Shown: one piece after another, positions 36,910 to 45,498 of the stretch
Layout: each line of letters starts with the position of its first letter
How positions within the stretch are numbered: the stretch's first letter is position 1
Source of the DNA: a virus
Direction: 5' to 3' (one strand)
Length of the DNA: 51,452 nt
IMG/VR virus record: IMGVR_UViG_3300045241_000033
Location: 1-51,452 of that record
Program-made: the position numbers and the translations under genes
The notes under the pieces: model-generated
The model's database searches: none
Told to the model about the DNA's origin: nothing
Seen by the model: only the letters and a program-made list of their open reading frames with translations

Positions 36910-38310
36910 ATGGCTAAGGCACCGCCCAAGGCTCCGCAGGATGAACTGTGGCAGCGGGCTGCAGGCTCCAAGCCGAAGACACCTCCCAAGGTAGTCAAGG
37001 ATCAGCTGTGGGAGCGCGGCCCCGGCACGAAGAACAACACGCCGAAGCCCAAGGTCAAGCAGACCGCGCCGAAGCAGCCGCCGAAGAGTCTCTTCGGCGC
37101 ACAGTCGTCCGTCAACCGGCAGGCGAACCTACACAGCCTTTCGGCCAAGCAGGTGCAGACGCTCCTGGCGGCCAAGGGCTACAAGGTTCCGACATCGGGA
37201 AAGATGGACGCGCAGACGAAGACGGCGATTGACGCCTACGTCTCGAACAAGCCCCCGAAGCAGTACAACACCTGGGCGGCCAAGGTCTACGCCCCGAAGG
37301 CTGCTCCTCCGCACAGTCTCTTCGGCGCACAGACCGGCAAGATGGCTCCGACTCCTGCGGCTCCCGCTGGGAAGAAGCAGACGGGGCCGAAGGGTGGGCT
37401 TGGCGTAGACCTCGCCAACCTCAATGACATCGGGACGAGCATCGGCGTTGACACACCGGAGTCGTTCGCGGACGTCATCGCCAACGGCACCGCGGGGCAG
37501 GCCGTCACTGACGCTCAGCGTCAGATCGACCGAGCCCCGGCGCAGAACGCGCAGAACACGCACGACATCGGGCACTGGTACGACCAAGTGCTCGCGTCGC
37601 AGGCCACCGCGGCCGGGCGCGATGCCGAGATCGGCGCTGCCGGTACGAACTCGATTCGTGACGCAGTGAAGTCGGTTGTCGCCTCTCTCGGGGGCGCGGC
37701 TAACGAGGGCTCCGGCATGGTCGCCGCTGAAGGTCAGCGTGGGGCCGACATGCTGCAGGCGCTCTCCGCGAACGAGGATCAGTACAACGCGGACGTCCGG
37801 CCTCTCATGCAGGCCGAGTCGGCTGGCGCGAACACGCGCGAGCTTACTCGACAGAGCAACGACATGAAGGATCTGCAGAACAAGCTCACTGACGCCAAGA
37901 CGGCTAAGGGTGCTGCGCGCATCGATGCGCTGATGAAGATCCGAAGCGACAACAACGCGCTCGCACAACAGCGGTTCACGAACCAGCTGAACCTGTCCAA
38001 TGCGAAAGAGGCCGCTCTCATGAACGGGCTCAAGATCGCGGGCGGTGGTGCTTCGGCCACGTCACCTAACACGCTTGCGAAGGCGTCCAACGGTGCGATG
38101 AATCAGTTCATCGCGTACGACGACCAAGGCAATCAGATGCCCGGCTACAGCACGAAGGGCAAGAACCCGCAGCAGGTCGTGCAGATGGTCAACAACGCTT
38201 ACCTCGGCATGGGACTCAACCTCAAGGATCCCCGTGTCGCTCAGTCAGCGATGGCCACGCTCCGCGGGCTCGGGATCCAGCCGGATCCCCATTGGTACGG
38301 CCAAGGCTAA
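36910..38310 (+). CDS. Internal virion protein with peptidoglycan-binding-like segment
   Basis: 466 residues. N-terminal basic, proline-rich repeats with two LW(Q/E)R motifs and two SLFGAQ motifs flank SAKQVQTLLAAKGYKVPTSG..., which resembles a PG_binding_1 repeat. The rest is long helices. This combination suits an ejected protein that meets the cell wall during infection. GGGAGG before ATG. Confidence 0.6.
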   Translation: MAKAPPKAPQDELWQRAAGSKPKTPPKVVKDQLWERGPGTKNNTPKPKVKQTAPKQPPKSLFGAQSSVNRQANLHSLSAKQVQTLLAAKGYKVPTSGKMDAQTKTAIDAYVSNKPPKQYNTWAAKVYAPKAAPPHSLFGAQTGKMAPTPAAPAGKKQTGPKGGLGVDLANLNDIGTSIGVDTPESFADVIANGTAGQAVTDAQRQIDRAPAQNAQNTHDIGHWYDQVLASQATAAGRDAEIGAAGTNSIRDAVKSVVASLGGAANEGSGMVAAEGQRGADMLQALSANEDQYNADVRPLMQAESAGANTRELTRQSNDMKDLQNKLTDAKTAKGAARIDALMKIRSDNNALAQQRFTNQLNLSNAKEAALMNGLKIAGGGASATSPNTLAKASNGAMNQFIAYDDQGNQMPGYSTKGKNPQQVVQMVNNAYLGMGLNLKDPRVAQSAMATLRGLGIQPDPHWYGQG

Positions 38311-38334
38311 GCCCACAAATGAGAGGAGGCCCTA

Positions 38335-40590
38335 ATGGGTATGTACTCCCCGCCGAAGAAGCTCTACAGGGCCCCCGCTAAGTCGTCGAAGTCCGGCGGC
38401 TTTCTACACGCGCTGGGTGCCCCTGCGAAGTTCGCGGGGCACCTGGCGGAAGACATCGGCCACACAGCGATGGGCCTCGGCCCTGGCCTCGTGCAGACGG
38501 TGTCGCATCCGATCCGCTCCATCGAGGAGATGGGCAAGTCGAGCTGGCAGGACTGGTCGCCGCTCTTCCACGGCCACGTAGGACAGTGGGCCCACAACTT
38601 CTACGCGCACCCGCTCGCGCCGATCCTCGACATCGCCGCGGTCGCCGGTATCGCAGCCGCGCCCTTCACGGGCGGGGCCTCCCTCGCGCTCGACACGGCG
38701 GATGCCGGATTCCGCGAGGCCTCGTTCATCGGCAAGCTCGGCAAGGCCGCGAAGGCGACCGAGATGAAGACGAAGACGTCAGAGGGTATCGCGGTCACGA
38801 AGCAGCTCCGGCGCGCCCCGCTCGCGAGCATGCGCCAGGTGGCGCTGCACGAGCTGGCGACCAAGACGGAGCAATACCTGCCGAACTGGCTCACGCCGAC
38901 GGCGAGGGCTGACCGGACTCTGGCGCGCCAGGTCATGCACAACCGGGTCGCGCTGCACAACCAGCTCGACAAGGAAGTTGCGTACCACGCGCAGGTCGCC
39001 GCGCTCGTTGCGGCCGGGGAGAAGCTGGGCTCCATCTCGGAGCGCACCGCGATCCTGCGCCACAACTACGAGCAGTTCAAGACGTACGCCCACACCTGGG
39101 ACGGCCCCAAGATCGCGGAGAACTGGAACGGCAAGGACATCAAGCCGCCACCCGGATTCGACTTCGTGCGGGCCACGCCTAAGGATCTGACGAGCCACGC
39201 TAAGACCGCCGCGGACTACCCCGGCGAACTGGAGCGCGCGCATCACCGGATGATGACGGACGTCGGCTCTGAGGCGGCGAAGAACGCCGAGGGCAAGTAC
39301 CTCGTCGTCCCTTCGCACACCGCGAAGAACATGATGCTGGAGGCGAGCCACGGCGCGTCCTCCCTGCTTCGGATCGTCACGACGCCTTGGAAGCTCATTC
39401 AGGTCGGCTGGGCTCCGCGCTCGCTGATGAACAACAGCGTCGGCAACGTCGCGATGACCATCGCCGAGCACCGGCCGGTCGCACTCGTGCACGGTCTACT
39501 CGACGCCTTCCGGCAGTCGGGGAACCGCAAGGCCGCGATGGGCCTCATCACGCACGGCACCGAGGCGCTTAACTGGCACGGGATCGAGCGTCACTTCCAC
39601 GACGTCATGGATTCGCCGAGCGCGTTCGACAACCCGCTCAGCGGGATGGGCTCAACGAAAGGCGTCAGGGGGAAGTTGAAGAGCGGCTTCTACCCGCTCA
39701 TCCACAAGCAGGAGCAGTTCCTTAAGCTCGTCTCGCTGAACGCGCATCTGCGCGGATCGGCCGAGGTCAAGGCTGCGATGAAGTCGGGGGCCTCGTACGA
39801 GGAGGCAGCCAACTCCGCGCTCGAAGCGAGCATGCCTCTGCGTAACGCTACGGCGAAGCGCGCGTTCGACACGATGGGCGACTACCGCACGTTCAACAAG
39901 GTCGAACGTGGGGCTCGCGAGATCATGCCGTTCTACTCCTGGAACAAGCACATCACGCTGCACACGGCGTCCATGCTCGATGAGCATCCCGTGCGTCTCG
40001 CGATGGCGGGCCAGATGGGTACGGAGGGCAAGGACACCGTCGAGAAGATCATCGGCAAGGTTCCTACGTACATGGAGGGCGTCGTCCCGCTCTCGATGCT
40101 CGGGCTCGGCAAGGGGAAGGTGCTCGGAACACACGGCATGAACCCCTACTCCACGGTCGGCGACATCGCCGGACTCGTGCGCGGCCTCACGGTCGGCGGG
40201 TCGGATCACGCCGGGTCAGACATCGCAAGCGGTGTCAACCCGTTCCTCGTGAGCGCCATGGAGCACATCACCGGCCACCGTGTCGGCACGGACGTCCCGA
40301 TCAGCACGAAGGGCGGGCTCGTTCCGTCCACGCTGGCGGACGTGCTGAGCAAGGTATCGGAGATGCGGCTGGCTACCACGCTGGTTACAGGCGAGCAGCA
40401 GCCTCACCCGAACGCACGCACTGGCAAGGTCACTCCGTTCCTGTACCGCAAGGACGCGAAGTCGCAGGCCCTCGGCCTGCTCGGCCTGCCGGTCAAGGAA
40501 GTCAACACCTCAAGGGCGCACGAGCTGGCTAACAAAGAGCAAGGCGTCAAGAAGCGCAAGAAGCGCAAAGTCCAACACGGTCTGTTCTAA
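38335..40590 (+). CDS. Large internal virion (ejection) protein candidate
   Basis: 751 residues. Hydrophobic stretches (ILDIAAVAGIAAAPFTGGASLAL) in an otherwise helical, basic protein, and a lysine-rich C-terminus. The length, position after the tail genes and lack of enzyme motifs fit podovirus ejection proteins that form a channel through the envelope. ATG with GAGAGGAGG. It is the largest gene after the portal and hub. No specific family recognised. Confidence 0.6.
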   Translation: MGMYSPPKKLYRAPAKSSKSGGFLHALGAPAKFAGHLAEDIGHTAMGLGPGLVQTVSHPIRSIEEMGKSSWQDWSPLFHGHVGQWAHNFYAHPLAPILDIAAVAGIAAAPFTGGASLALDTADAGFREASFIGKLGKAAKATEMKTKTSEGIAVTKQLRRAPLASMRQVALHELATKTEQYLPNWLTPTARADRTLARQVMHNRVALHNQLDKEVAYHAQVAALVAAGEKLGSISERTAILRHNYEQFKTYAHTWDGPKIAENWNGKDIKPPPGFDFVRATPKDLTSHAKTAADYPGELERAHHRMMTDVGSEAAKNAEGKYLVVPSHTAKNMMLEASHGASSLLRIVTTPWKLIQVGWAPRSLMNNSVGNVAMTIAEHRPVALVHGLLDAFRQSGNRKAAMGLITHGTEALNWHGIERHFHDVMDSPSAFDNPLSGMGSTKGVRGKLKSGFYPLIHKQEQFLKLVSLNAHLRGSAEVKAAMKSGASYEEAANSALEASMPLRNATAKRAFDTMGDYRTFNKVERGAREIMPFYSWNKHITLHTASMLDEHPVRLAMAGQMGTEGKDTVEKIIGKVPTYMEGVVPLSMLGLGKGKVLGTHGMNPYSTVGDIAGLVRGLTVGGSDHAGSDIASGVNPFLVSAMEHITGHRVGTDVPISTKGGLVPSTLADVLSKVSEMRLATTLVTGEQQPHPNARTGKVTPFLYRKDAKSQALGLLGLPVKEVNTSRAHELANKEQGVKKRKKRKVQHGLF

Positions 40591-40605
40591 GAGAGGGGGC
40601 TCCAC

Positions 40606-41571
40606 TTGGCAGCATTTCACGGCTGGGCCGTGGGGGTCTTGCATTCCATCGGGGCCCCCATCACCCCGCAGAACATGCGCGCGCTCCAGGCCTGGCAGCA
40701 GGCCGAGGGCGGATCCGCGAGCTTCAACCCGCTGAATACGACGCAGCCCTCAAGCGGGGCCGGTAACTACAACTCGGTCGGCGTCAAGGTCTACAAGAGC
40801 GCGCAGCAGGGCATCCACGCCACCGCGCAGACGCTGCTGAATGGGCACTACGGCTCCATCGTCGGGCTTCTCCGGTCGGGGAAGGCGACCGCGGAGCAGA
40901 TCGGGACGGCCGTCGCTCACTCCCCCTGGGGAACCGGCGGGGGCGTCCTACGCGTTCTAGGCTCGGGCCCAGTACAGGTGCCCGGCAGCCCTGCCGCACC
41001 GCCCGGAGGAGCACCTGGGGCGAGTGGTGCAGGAGGGGGCGCTGTACAGGCTCTGCAACAGCAGGCGCTCAAGGCCATGGCCACGGCCTCCCTTATGCAG
41101 CCTGGAGGGCCGAGCGGCAGCGACCTCCTCTCGATGGCCATCGCGCGCAAGCAGGCGGAGAAGGCGCAGCAGCAATTTCCCGGCGGGGCTCAGGGCCCTG
41201 TCGTACCGAAGAACGCCGCGGCCTACAAGGGCCAGATCCAGTACATCGGAAACACGGCAGGCGTCAAACCTGCCTTCCTCCGCAGTCTGGGTCAGGCGGC
41301 CATGTCGGTCGGCGGCACGAAGATTCGCGTCCGCTCGGGCTACCGCAGCCCGGAGCACAACGCTGCGGTCGGCGGTGTGGCCCGCTCGAACCACACGACC
41401 GGAGACGCGATGGACGGCGACGTCTTCATCCCGAACAAGGGATGGATCCCGCTCGGGGTCGCGCTCCAGTCCGCAGCATCCAAGTACGGCCTTCGCTCCG
41501 GCAACGTGCCGGGCTTCTACCGCGGCGGGCTCGACCCGCCGCACGTCGATGACGGCGCTAACCAGAGATAG
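40606..41571 (+). CDS. Virion-associated cell wall hydrolase, lysozyme-like plus M15 peptidase
   Basis: 321 residues, two domains. N-terminal (to about 120) has GGSASFNPLNTT and YKSAQQGIHATAQTLL, typical of phage tail lysozyme/transglycosylase-like domains. A glycine/proline linker follows. The C-terminal domain has GYRSPEHNA, SNHTTGDAMDGD and PPHVDD, the zinc and catalytic pattern of M15 D-Ala-D-Ala carboxypeptidase-like peptidases. Probably digests peptidoglycan at DNA entry. TTG start; gene follows the ejection protein. Confidence 0.78.
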   Translation: MAAFHGWAVGVLHSIGAPITPQNMRALQAWQQAEGGSASFNPLNTTQPSSGAGNYNSVGVKVYKSAQQGIHATAQTLLNGHYGSIVGLLRSGKATAEQIGTAVAHSPWGTGGGVLRVLGSGPVQVPGSPAAPPGGAPGASGAGGGAVQALQQQALKAMATASLMQPGGPSGSDLLSMAIARKQAEKAQQQFPGGAQGPVVPKNAAAYKGQIQYIGNTAGVKPAFLRSLGQAAMSVGGTKIRVRSGYRSPEHNAAVGGVARSNHTTGDAMDGDVFIPNKGWIPLGVALQSAASKYGLRSGNVPGFYRGGLDPPHVDDGANQR

Positions 41572-41579
41572 GAGGGTCG

Positions 41580-42932
41580 ATGGCTGACAATGTAATCTAC
41601 TCGCGCTCCACGGAGTCCGTACAGCCGGACTACAAGACCCTCGCCGCTAAGGGCGTAACGGTCGCGCTGAATGCGAACGATCCGCATCTCGCCGAGCAGG
41701 TTGCTCGCGCTCGCGAGAACGGCATGAACCCCGCCATCTGGATCCCCGCCGGAACCGGCGCAGATCCTGCGGCCTACGCCCAGAAGATGGCGGCCATCGT
41801 CCAGCAGTACAAGCCCAGCTCGATCATCCCGAACATCGAGCAGGACGGCAAGGGGTACGAGGGATCGAAGGGCTGGAATTGGTCGGCCCAGATGATGGCC
41901 GAGTACCAGAAGTACGTTCCGGCTGGCTCCGGCCCGCCGCTATCCGTGTCCGTGATGGGCGAGAAGGACTTCAACTACAAGCCCTACATCGACTACGGCG
42001 GGAACGTGCAGGCCGAGACGTTCGGTGCTAAGACGTCCGACCACAAGGACGTCGATGCCATGCGTCAGACGCTGCTCGACGCGGGCGTCCCGGAGAACCG
42101 GATCACGATGCTGCTCGCTCCGGGCCAGAGCGCCCAGAACTGGAAGGGCAGCACCGCCGGGTACACGCTCGACGACATGAGCCCGCAGCAGCTCTCGCAG
42201 ATGCAGAACAACGCCAGCTCCGCCGTGTCGGGTACGCAGAGCGGGACGCAAGTTGACGGCCCGAGCGTGTACACGAACGCAGGGTTTGCACAGTCCACGG
42301 ACGCGAAGGATCCACGCGCAGTCGCGTATGCGAAGCAGAGGCTCGCTCAGCTGCAGAAGCAGGGCTACTCCCCGAAGGACTTCGGCATCACCGGAGATCC
42401 GACGGCGCAGTGGCGCGCGATGTCCAGCATCATGGGGGCCGAGGCCGCGATCAACTCAGGCCACCCCGAGGCCTACCACGTCGGTGCAGACGTTCCGTCC
42501 TCAGTTGCGGACGTCGTCAACGGCCTGCTCAAGGGCGCAACCTCACGAAACGCAGGCCCAGGCTCTGACGCTCCGGCCTCCCTCGTGAACGCACCGGCTC
42601 CGGCCTACACACCGCCGACCGACCTGCAAGGGATCCCTGCCGGTACAGACACGTCGGGAATCGACTCGGTCATGAAGACCATCCTCGCCGCACAGCACGT
42701 TCGTCAGCTCGCCACGCCGGGTCAGGCTCCGCAGGCTCCGCGTCCCGTGACTCCGCAGGGCCCGGTCGCTCCGGCGGCACCTCGAACTGTTGCACAGCTT
42801 CAACCGCACCAGATGATCCCGCTCACGCCGGAAGCGAAGCGTGTCGGGCCTATGCAGCAGGCGATCCAGGTTGCCGCCGCACTCAAGACGCTCCGACAAC
42901 TCCGTCCCTCTACCCCCGTCAAGGTGGACTAA
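41580..42932 (+). CDS. TIM-barrel glycoside-hydrolase-like virion protein
   Basis: 450 residues. The first ~210 residues look like a TIM barrel (VIYSRSTES, GVTVALNANDP, SIIPNIEQDGKG, SVSVMGEKD, QAETFGAK) of the kind found in phage wall hydrolases. The rest is proline-rich and probably disordered, ending in helices. Similar barrel strands occur in the 44226-44882 product. Glycosidase activity is inferred from fold only. Confidence 0.55.
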   Translation: MADNVIYSRSTESVQPDYKTLAAKGVTVALNANDPHLAEQVARARENGMNPAIWIPAGTGADPAAYAQKMAAIVQQYKPSSIIPNIEQDGKGYEGSKGWNWSAQMMAEYQKYVPAGSGPPLSVSVMGEKDFNYKPYIDYGGNVQAETFGAKTSDHKDVDAMRQTLLDAGVPENRITMLLAPGQSAQNWKGSTAGYTLDDMSPQQLSQMQNNASSAVSGTQSGTQVDGPSVYTNAGFAQSTDAKDPRAVAYAKQRLAQLQKQGYSPKDFGITGDPTAQWRAMSSIMGAEAAINSGHPEAYHVGADVPSSVADVVNGLLKGATSRNAGPGSDAPASLVNAPAPAYTPPTDLQGIPAGTDTSGIDSVMKTILAAQHVRQLATPGQAPQAPRPVTPQGPVAPAAPRTVAQLQPHQMIPLTPEAKRVGPMQQAIQVAAALKTLRQLRPSTPVKVD

Positions 42933-43271
42933 TTGGACCACGAACTCAGTAACAAGGACGCCGAGATCACCGAGGCGAAGGTTACGTACACCACGAAGGA
43001 GCTGCTGCAGCGCATTGACGACCGCTTCGACCGACTGGAGCACATCGCCGAATCCGCCGCTAGCCGTACGGACATGGAGAAGGTCATCGTCCGGGTTGAC
43101 AAGCTAGAGCGAGATTCCGAAGGGACGAAGGCAGTCGCCAAAGCCCTTCTGCTCGACGGCAAGGATCGCTGGTCGAGGAACGAGAAGATCGCCGGTCTGC
43201 TTGTCGCGATCGTCGCTCTCGCGCCCAGCGTCACCACGCTCGTACACATCCTCGCACACACACAGAACTAA
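42933..43271 (+). CDS. XhlA-like membrane protein of lysis cassette
   Basis: 112 residues: coiled-coil (DDRFDRLEHIAESAASR) then one transmembrane helix (IAGLLVAIVALAPSVTTLV). This is the haemolysin XhlA-type layout often found just before holin and endolysin genes. TTG start directly after the upstream stop. Probable holin partner. Confidence 0.65.
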   Translation: MDHELSNKDAEITEAKVTYTTKELLQRIDDRFDRLEHIAESAASRTDMEKVIVRVDKLERDSEGTKAVAKALLLDGKDRWSRNEKIAGLLVAIVALAPSVTTLVHILAHTQN

Positions 43272-43281
43272 GGAGAATCAC

Positions 43282-43452
43282 ATGCCCGCAGTTGTTAAGC
43301 GCGTCGCGCGCGCCGTTGTGGCCGCCGTCGCATCCACCGACGCCGTCAAGGCCGAGCGCAGTCTCGCCGCCCTCATCGTCGTCCGCGTTCTTCTCTCCCT
43401 CGGCGCTAGCGTCGGGATCGTAGACATCGTCTCGAAGATCATCGGCGCGTAA
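43282..43452 (+). CDS. Holin candidate
   Basis: 56 residues: basic start (MPAVVKRVARAVVAAVAS), charged loop, then a hydrophobic helix (LAALIVVRVLLSLGASVGIV). One or two transmembrane segments. AAGGAGA before ATG. Lies between the XhlA-like protein and the amidase, the usual place for a holin. Confidence 0.6.
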   Translation: MPAVVKRVARAVVAAVASTDAVKAERSLAALIVVRVLLSLGASVGIVDIVSKIIGA

Positions 43453-43453
43453 G

Positions 43454-43546
43454 TTGGTCGGCAAACTCGCCAGCTGGCTACTCTTCTTGGTCGGTACGCT
43501 GGTCGAGAAGATCCTCGGCAAGACCATGTTCTTCCCGGACGAGTAA
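43454..43546 (+). CDS. Tiny membrane peptide in lysis cassette
   Basis: 30 residues with one transmembrane helix (LASWLLFLVGTLVEKIL). TTG start one base after the holin candidate stop; stop overlaps the amidase ATG as TAATG. Could tune lysis timing. Confidence 0.5.
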   Translation: MVGKLASWLLFLVGTLVEKILGKTMFFPDE

Positions 43547-44229
43547 TGACCTCCTCCGGCTGGCTCTGGGGAGCCGCCGGGCACAAGGTCGAGCACATGC
43601 CTATGCCTCACCCCGCCGAGCGCGTTGATATGCGCGTTCATCCGCAGGGCGTGATGCACACGATTGAGGGCTCACTCGAATCTGGCCTGGCGGTTTTCCG
43701 GCAGCACTACTCCCCGACCTTCACAGTCGGGCCTGGACGAATCATCCAGCACATCCCGCTCGGCTTCATCGCCGCTGCGCTCGAACACACCCGCAACCCG
43801 CCGACCAACGGCTGGGCGCGCGTGCAGATCGAGGTGGCCGGGCACAGTCGCACCACACGGTGGCTGCCGGACGCGAAGACGCTCAACAGTCTCGCGCACC
43901 TGCTCGCTACGCTCTCGCTCGCTCCCACGAATATCCCGCTGACGCGGCCGTTCGTGGACATCATGCCGCCGCAGCCGTGGGCTACGCCCACCTTCTCGCG
44001 TCGGCTGGCGGGGCACTGGGGCGAGACCGCGGGGTGGTACGGGCACGTCGAGATCCCCGAGAACTCGCACTGGGATCCGGGCGCGCTCAACTGGTCGCTC
44101 CTGCTTCGTCAAGCGGAGGTCATTCGCAAGATGACCACGAAGCCGAACAAGCCGCACGTCGTCCCTCGTCCTAAGCACATCCCCAAGGCGGTCTGGCACC
44201 GCGTACGCGGAAGGACGATGACACTGTGA
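43546..44229 (+). CDS. Endolysin, N-acetylmuramoyl-L-alanine amidase-like
   Basis: 227 residues. H38 in MHTIEGSLESGL and the later GHVEIPENSHWDPGAL, with the second histidine and DPG, fit the amidase_2 zinc site. Should cut the sugar-peptide bond of peptidoglycan at lysis. TAATG coupled to the membrane peptide and GTGA coupled to the next gene. Confidence 0.75.
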   Translation: MTSSGWLWGAAGHKVEHMPMPHPAERVDMRVHPQGVMHTIEGSLESGLAVFRQHYSPTFTVGPGRIIQHIPLGFIAAALEHTRNPPTNGWARVQIEVAGHSRTTRWLPDAKTLNSLAHLLATLSLAPTNIPLTRPFVDIMPPQPWATPTFSRRLAGHWGETAGWYGHVEIPENSHWDPGALNWSLLLRQAEVIRKMTTKPNKPHVVPRPKHIPKAVWHRVRGRTMTL

Positions 44230-44882
44230 GAGCTGCACTGATCCTCATGGGCGGCCCGAAGTGGCCGGACGGCACGAAGCTGAAGGCACACGGCGTCACG
44301 CGCCTCTATTACGAGGCCCGCGATTCGCAGTTCACCGCCGACGTCGCGAAGACGTTGCGCGGACTCGGCTACGAGGTCGGGCTCGACTACGACCCGAGCT
44401 GGGACGGCTGGCCGACGCCGGAGGCCGCGGTGCAGAAGGTGCTCAAGCACCTAGTGCGCCTCGGCTCGCTCAAGGCGAACACCGACGGCACGCTGACGCC
44501 GCTGGCACCGATGCCGGTCATGCTCGACATGGAGCACCATGACCCGGTGTACGCCGAGGCGTTCCTGCGCGAGTTCCGCCGACTGCAGCCCGGACGAAAC
44601 ATCGTCTGGACGCTGGAGTCGATGCAGGCGGGCTGGTTCGATGACAGCCTCGTCGAGCTGCTCAACGAGTACGCGCAGTTGCGTGTCGCTCCGCAGTTCT
44701 ACGGCGGCGACATGACGCCCTTCGCGGGCGATCAGGCCTTCAAGGATCTGATCGTGCACGGCGTCAACGCTGCACGGCTCGTGGGGTTCTACGGACTCCG
44801 CGATCAGCACGAGGCACCGCTGCCGATTCCCCTCTGGTGGGACGGCATCCTCTACGTCGAGCACATGTCGCAGCTCGTGTAG
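44226..44882 (+). CDS. TIM-barrel hydrolase-like protein
   Basis: 218 residues. Strands such as LILMGGPKW, YEVGLDYDPSWDGWP, MPVMLDMEHHDP, NIVWTLESMQAGW and VAPQFYGG suggest a glycoside-hydrolase-like TIM barrel with acidic residues at strand ends. Last gene of the late operon, GTG coupled to the amidase, terminator follows. May assist lysis or have another wall-related role. Confidence 0.6.
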   Translation: MRAALILMGGPKWPDGTKLKAHGVTRLYYEARDSQFTADVAKTLRGLGYEVGLDYDPSWDGWPTPEAAVQKVLKHLVRLGSLKANTDGTLTPLAPMPVMLDMEHHDPVYAEAFLREFRRLQPGRNIVWTLESMQAGWFDDSLVELLNEYAQLRVAPQFYGGDMTPFAGDQAFKDLIVHGVNAARLVGFYGLRDQHEAPLPIPLWWDGILYVEHMSQLV

Positions 44883-44892
44883 CACAAAAAGA

Positions 44893-44939
44893 GCCCCCTG
44901 GCTCTACCCTTTACGGGGTAGGCCCAGGGGGCGTTTTTT
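44893..44939 (+). terminator. Late-operon terminator
   Basis: GCCCCCTGG and TACCC pair with GGGTA and CCAGGGGGC, then six T. An A run on the other side may let it act both ways. Ends the rightward late block. Confidence 0.92.
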
Positions 44940-45034
44940 CGTGGCTAAAGATGGGCCGAACGGCCTATGGCGAGATGGCAACACCGGCCGATAGTTTGGC
45001 AACAACACCCACCACGGAAGAAGGGGAGCACGAA

Positions 45035-45145
45035 GTGAAAGCCATCATCGGTGATCTCATATACGCAGCCGCGGCCTGGTGCCCGACGTACACGTACCGG
45101 CTGTTTAGGCTCGTCGAGCAGGCGCTCGACAACGTAGGAATGTAG
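45035..45145 (+). CDS. Small rightward peptide before tRNA
   Basis: 36 residues: VKAIIGDLIYAAAAWCPTYTYRLFRLVEQ..., an amphipathic to hydrophobic helix. GTG start after AGGGGAG. Lies alone between the late terminator and the tRNA. Real but unassigned; possibly from the host end of the integration module. Confidence 0.45.
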   Translation: MKAIIGDLIYAAAAWCPTYTYRLFRLVEQALDNVGM

Positions 45146-45160
45146 GGGTCTTCGGCTGGA

Positions 45161-45191
45161 GGGCCGCCGGTTTCCTAGCGGCGGGCGGCCC
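45161..45191 (+). terminator. GC-rich hairpin between small ORF and tRNA
   Basis: GGGCCGCC pairs with GGCGGCCC. No T run. It ends four bases before the tRNA 3' end. Confidence 0.45.
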
Positions 45192-45194
45192 TGA

Positions 45195-45267
45195 AGCCGG
45201 AGAGCGGACTCGAACCGCTGACCCCGCCCTTACGAGGGGCGTGCTCTACCAACTGAGCTACTCCGGC
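45195..45267 (-). tRNA. tRNA-Thr (anticodon CGT)
   Basis: On the minus strand: 7-bp acceptor GCCGGAG / CTCCGGC, D arm with AGCTCAGTTGGTAGAGC, anticodon stem CGCCC / GGGCG with loop CTCGTAA, T arm GCGG-TTCGAGT-CCGC. Anticodon CGT reads ACG threonine codons. No CCA is encoded. Complete cloverleaf, 73 bases. It lies 231 bases before the integrase gene, so it may mark attP (integration at a host tRNA-Thr gene) or restore that gene after integration. Confidence 0.9.
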
Positions 45268-45440
45268 AGCCGTAGCACGTAGACCTTACCGCGCAGCTGC
45301 ACCGCCCAACGGCGCGGAAAGAGCATCCGCAGGACGGGAAGCCATCGCGACGTACGCAACGGAAAATCAAGCCATAGAGCATTACTCGTGTGCTTCAATG
45401 GGTCTCCAGTCGTAGAGGGGCCAGCAGGTTACGAGTGCAG

Positions 45441-45468
45441 TTGACAGATAGGCTGGCTCCTGTACAGT
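45441..45468 (+). promoter_or_regulatory. Integrase promoter
   Basis: TTGACA, 16 bases, TACAGT. The palindrome CTGTACAG (45460-45467) overlaps the -10 box, as expected for a repressor-blocked promoter. Confidence 0.7.
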
Positions 45469-45498
45469 GTCTAGGTAGAACACTTCATAGGAGGCAGC

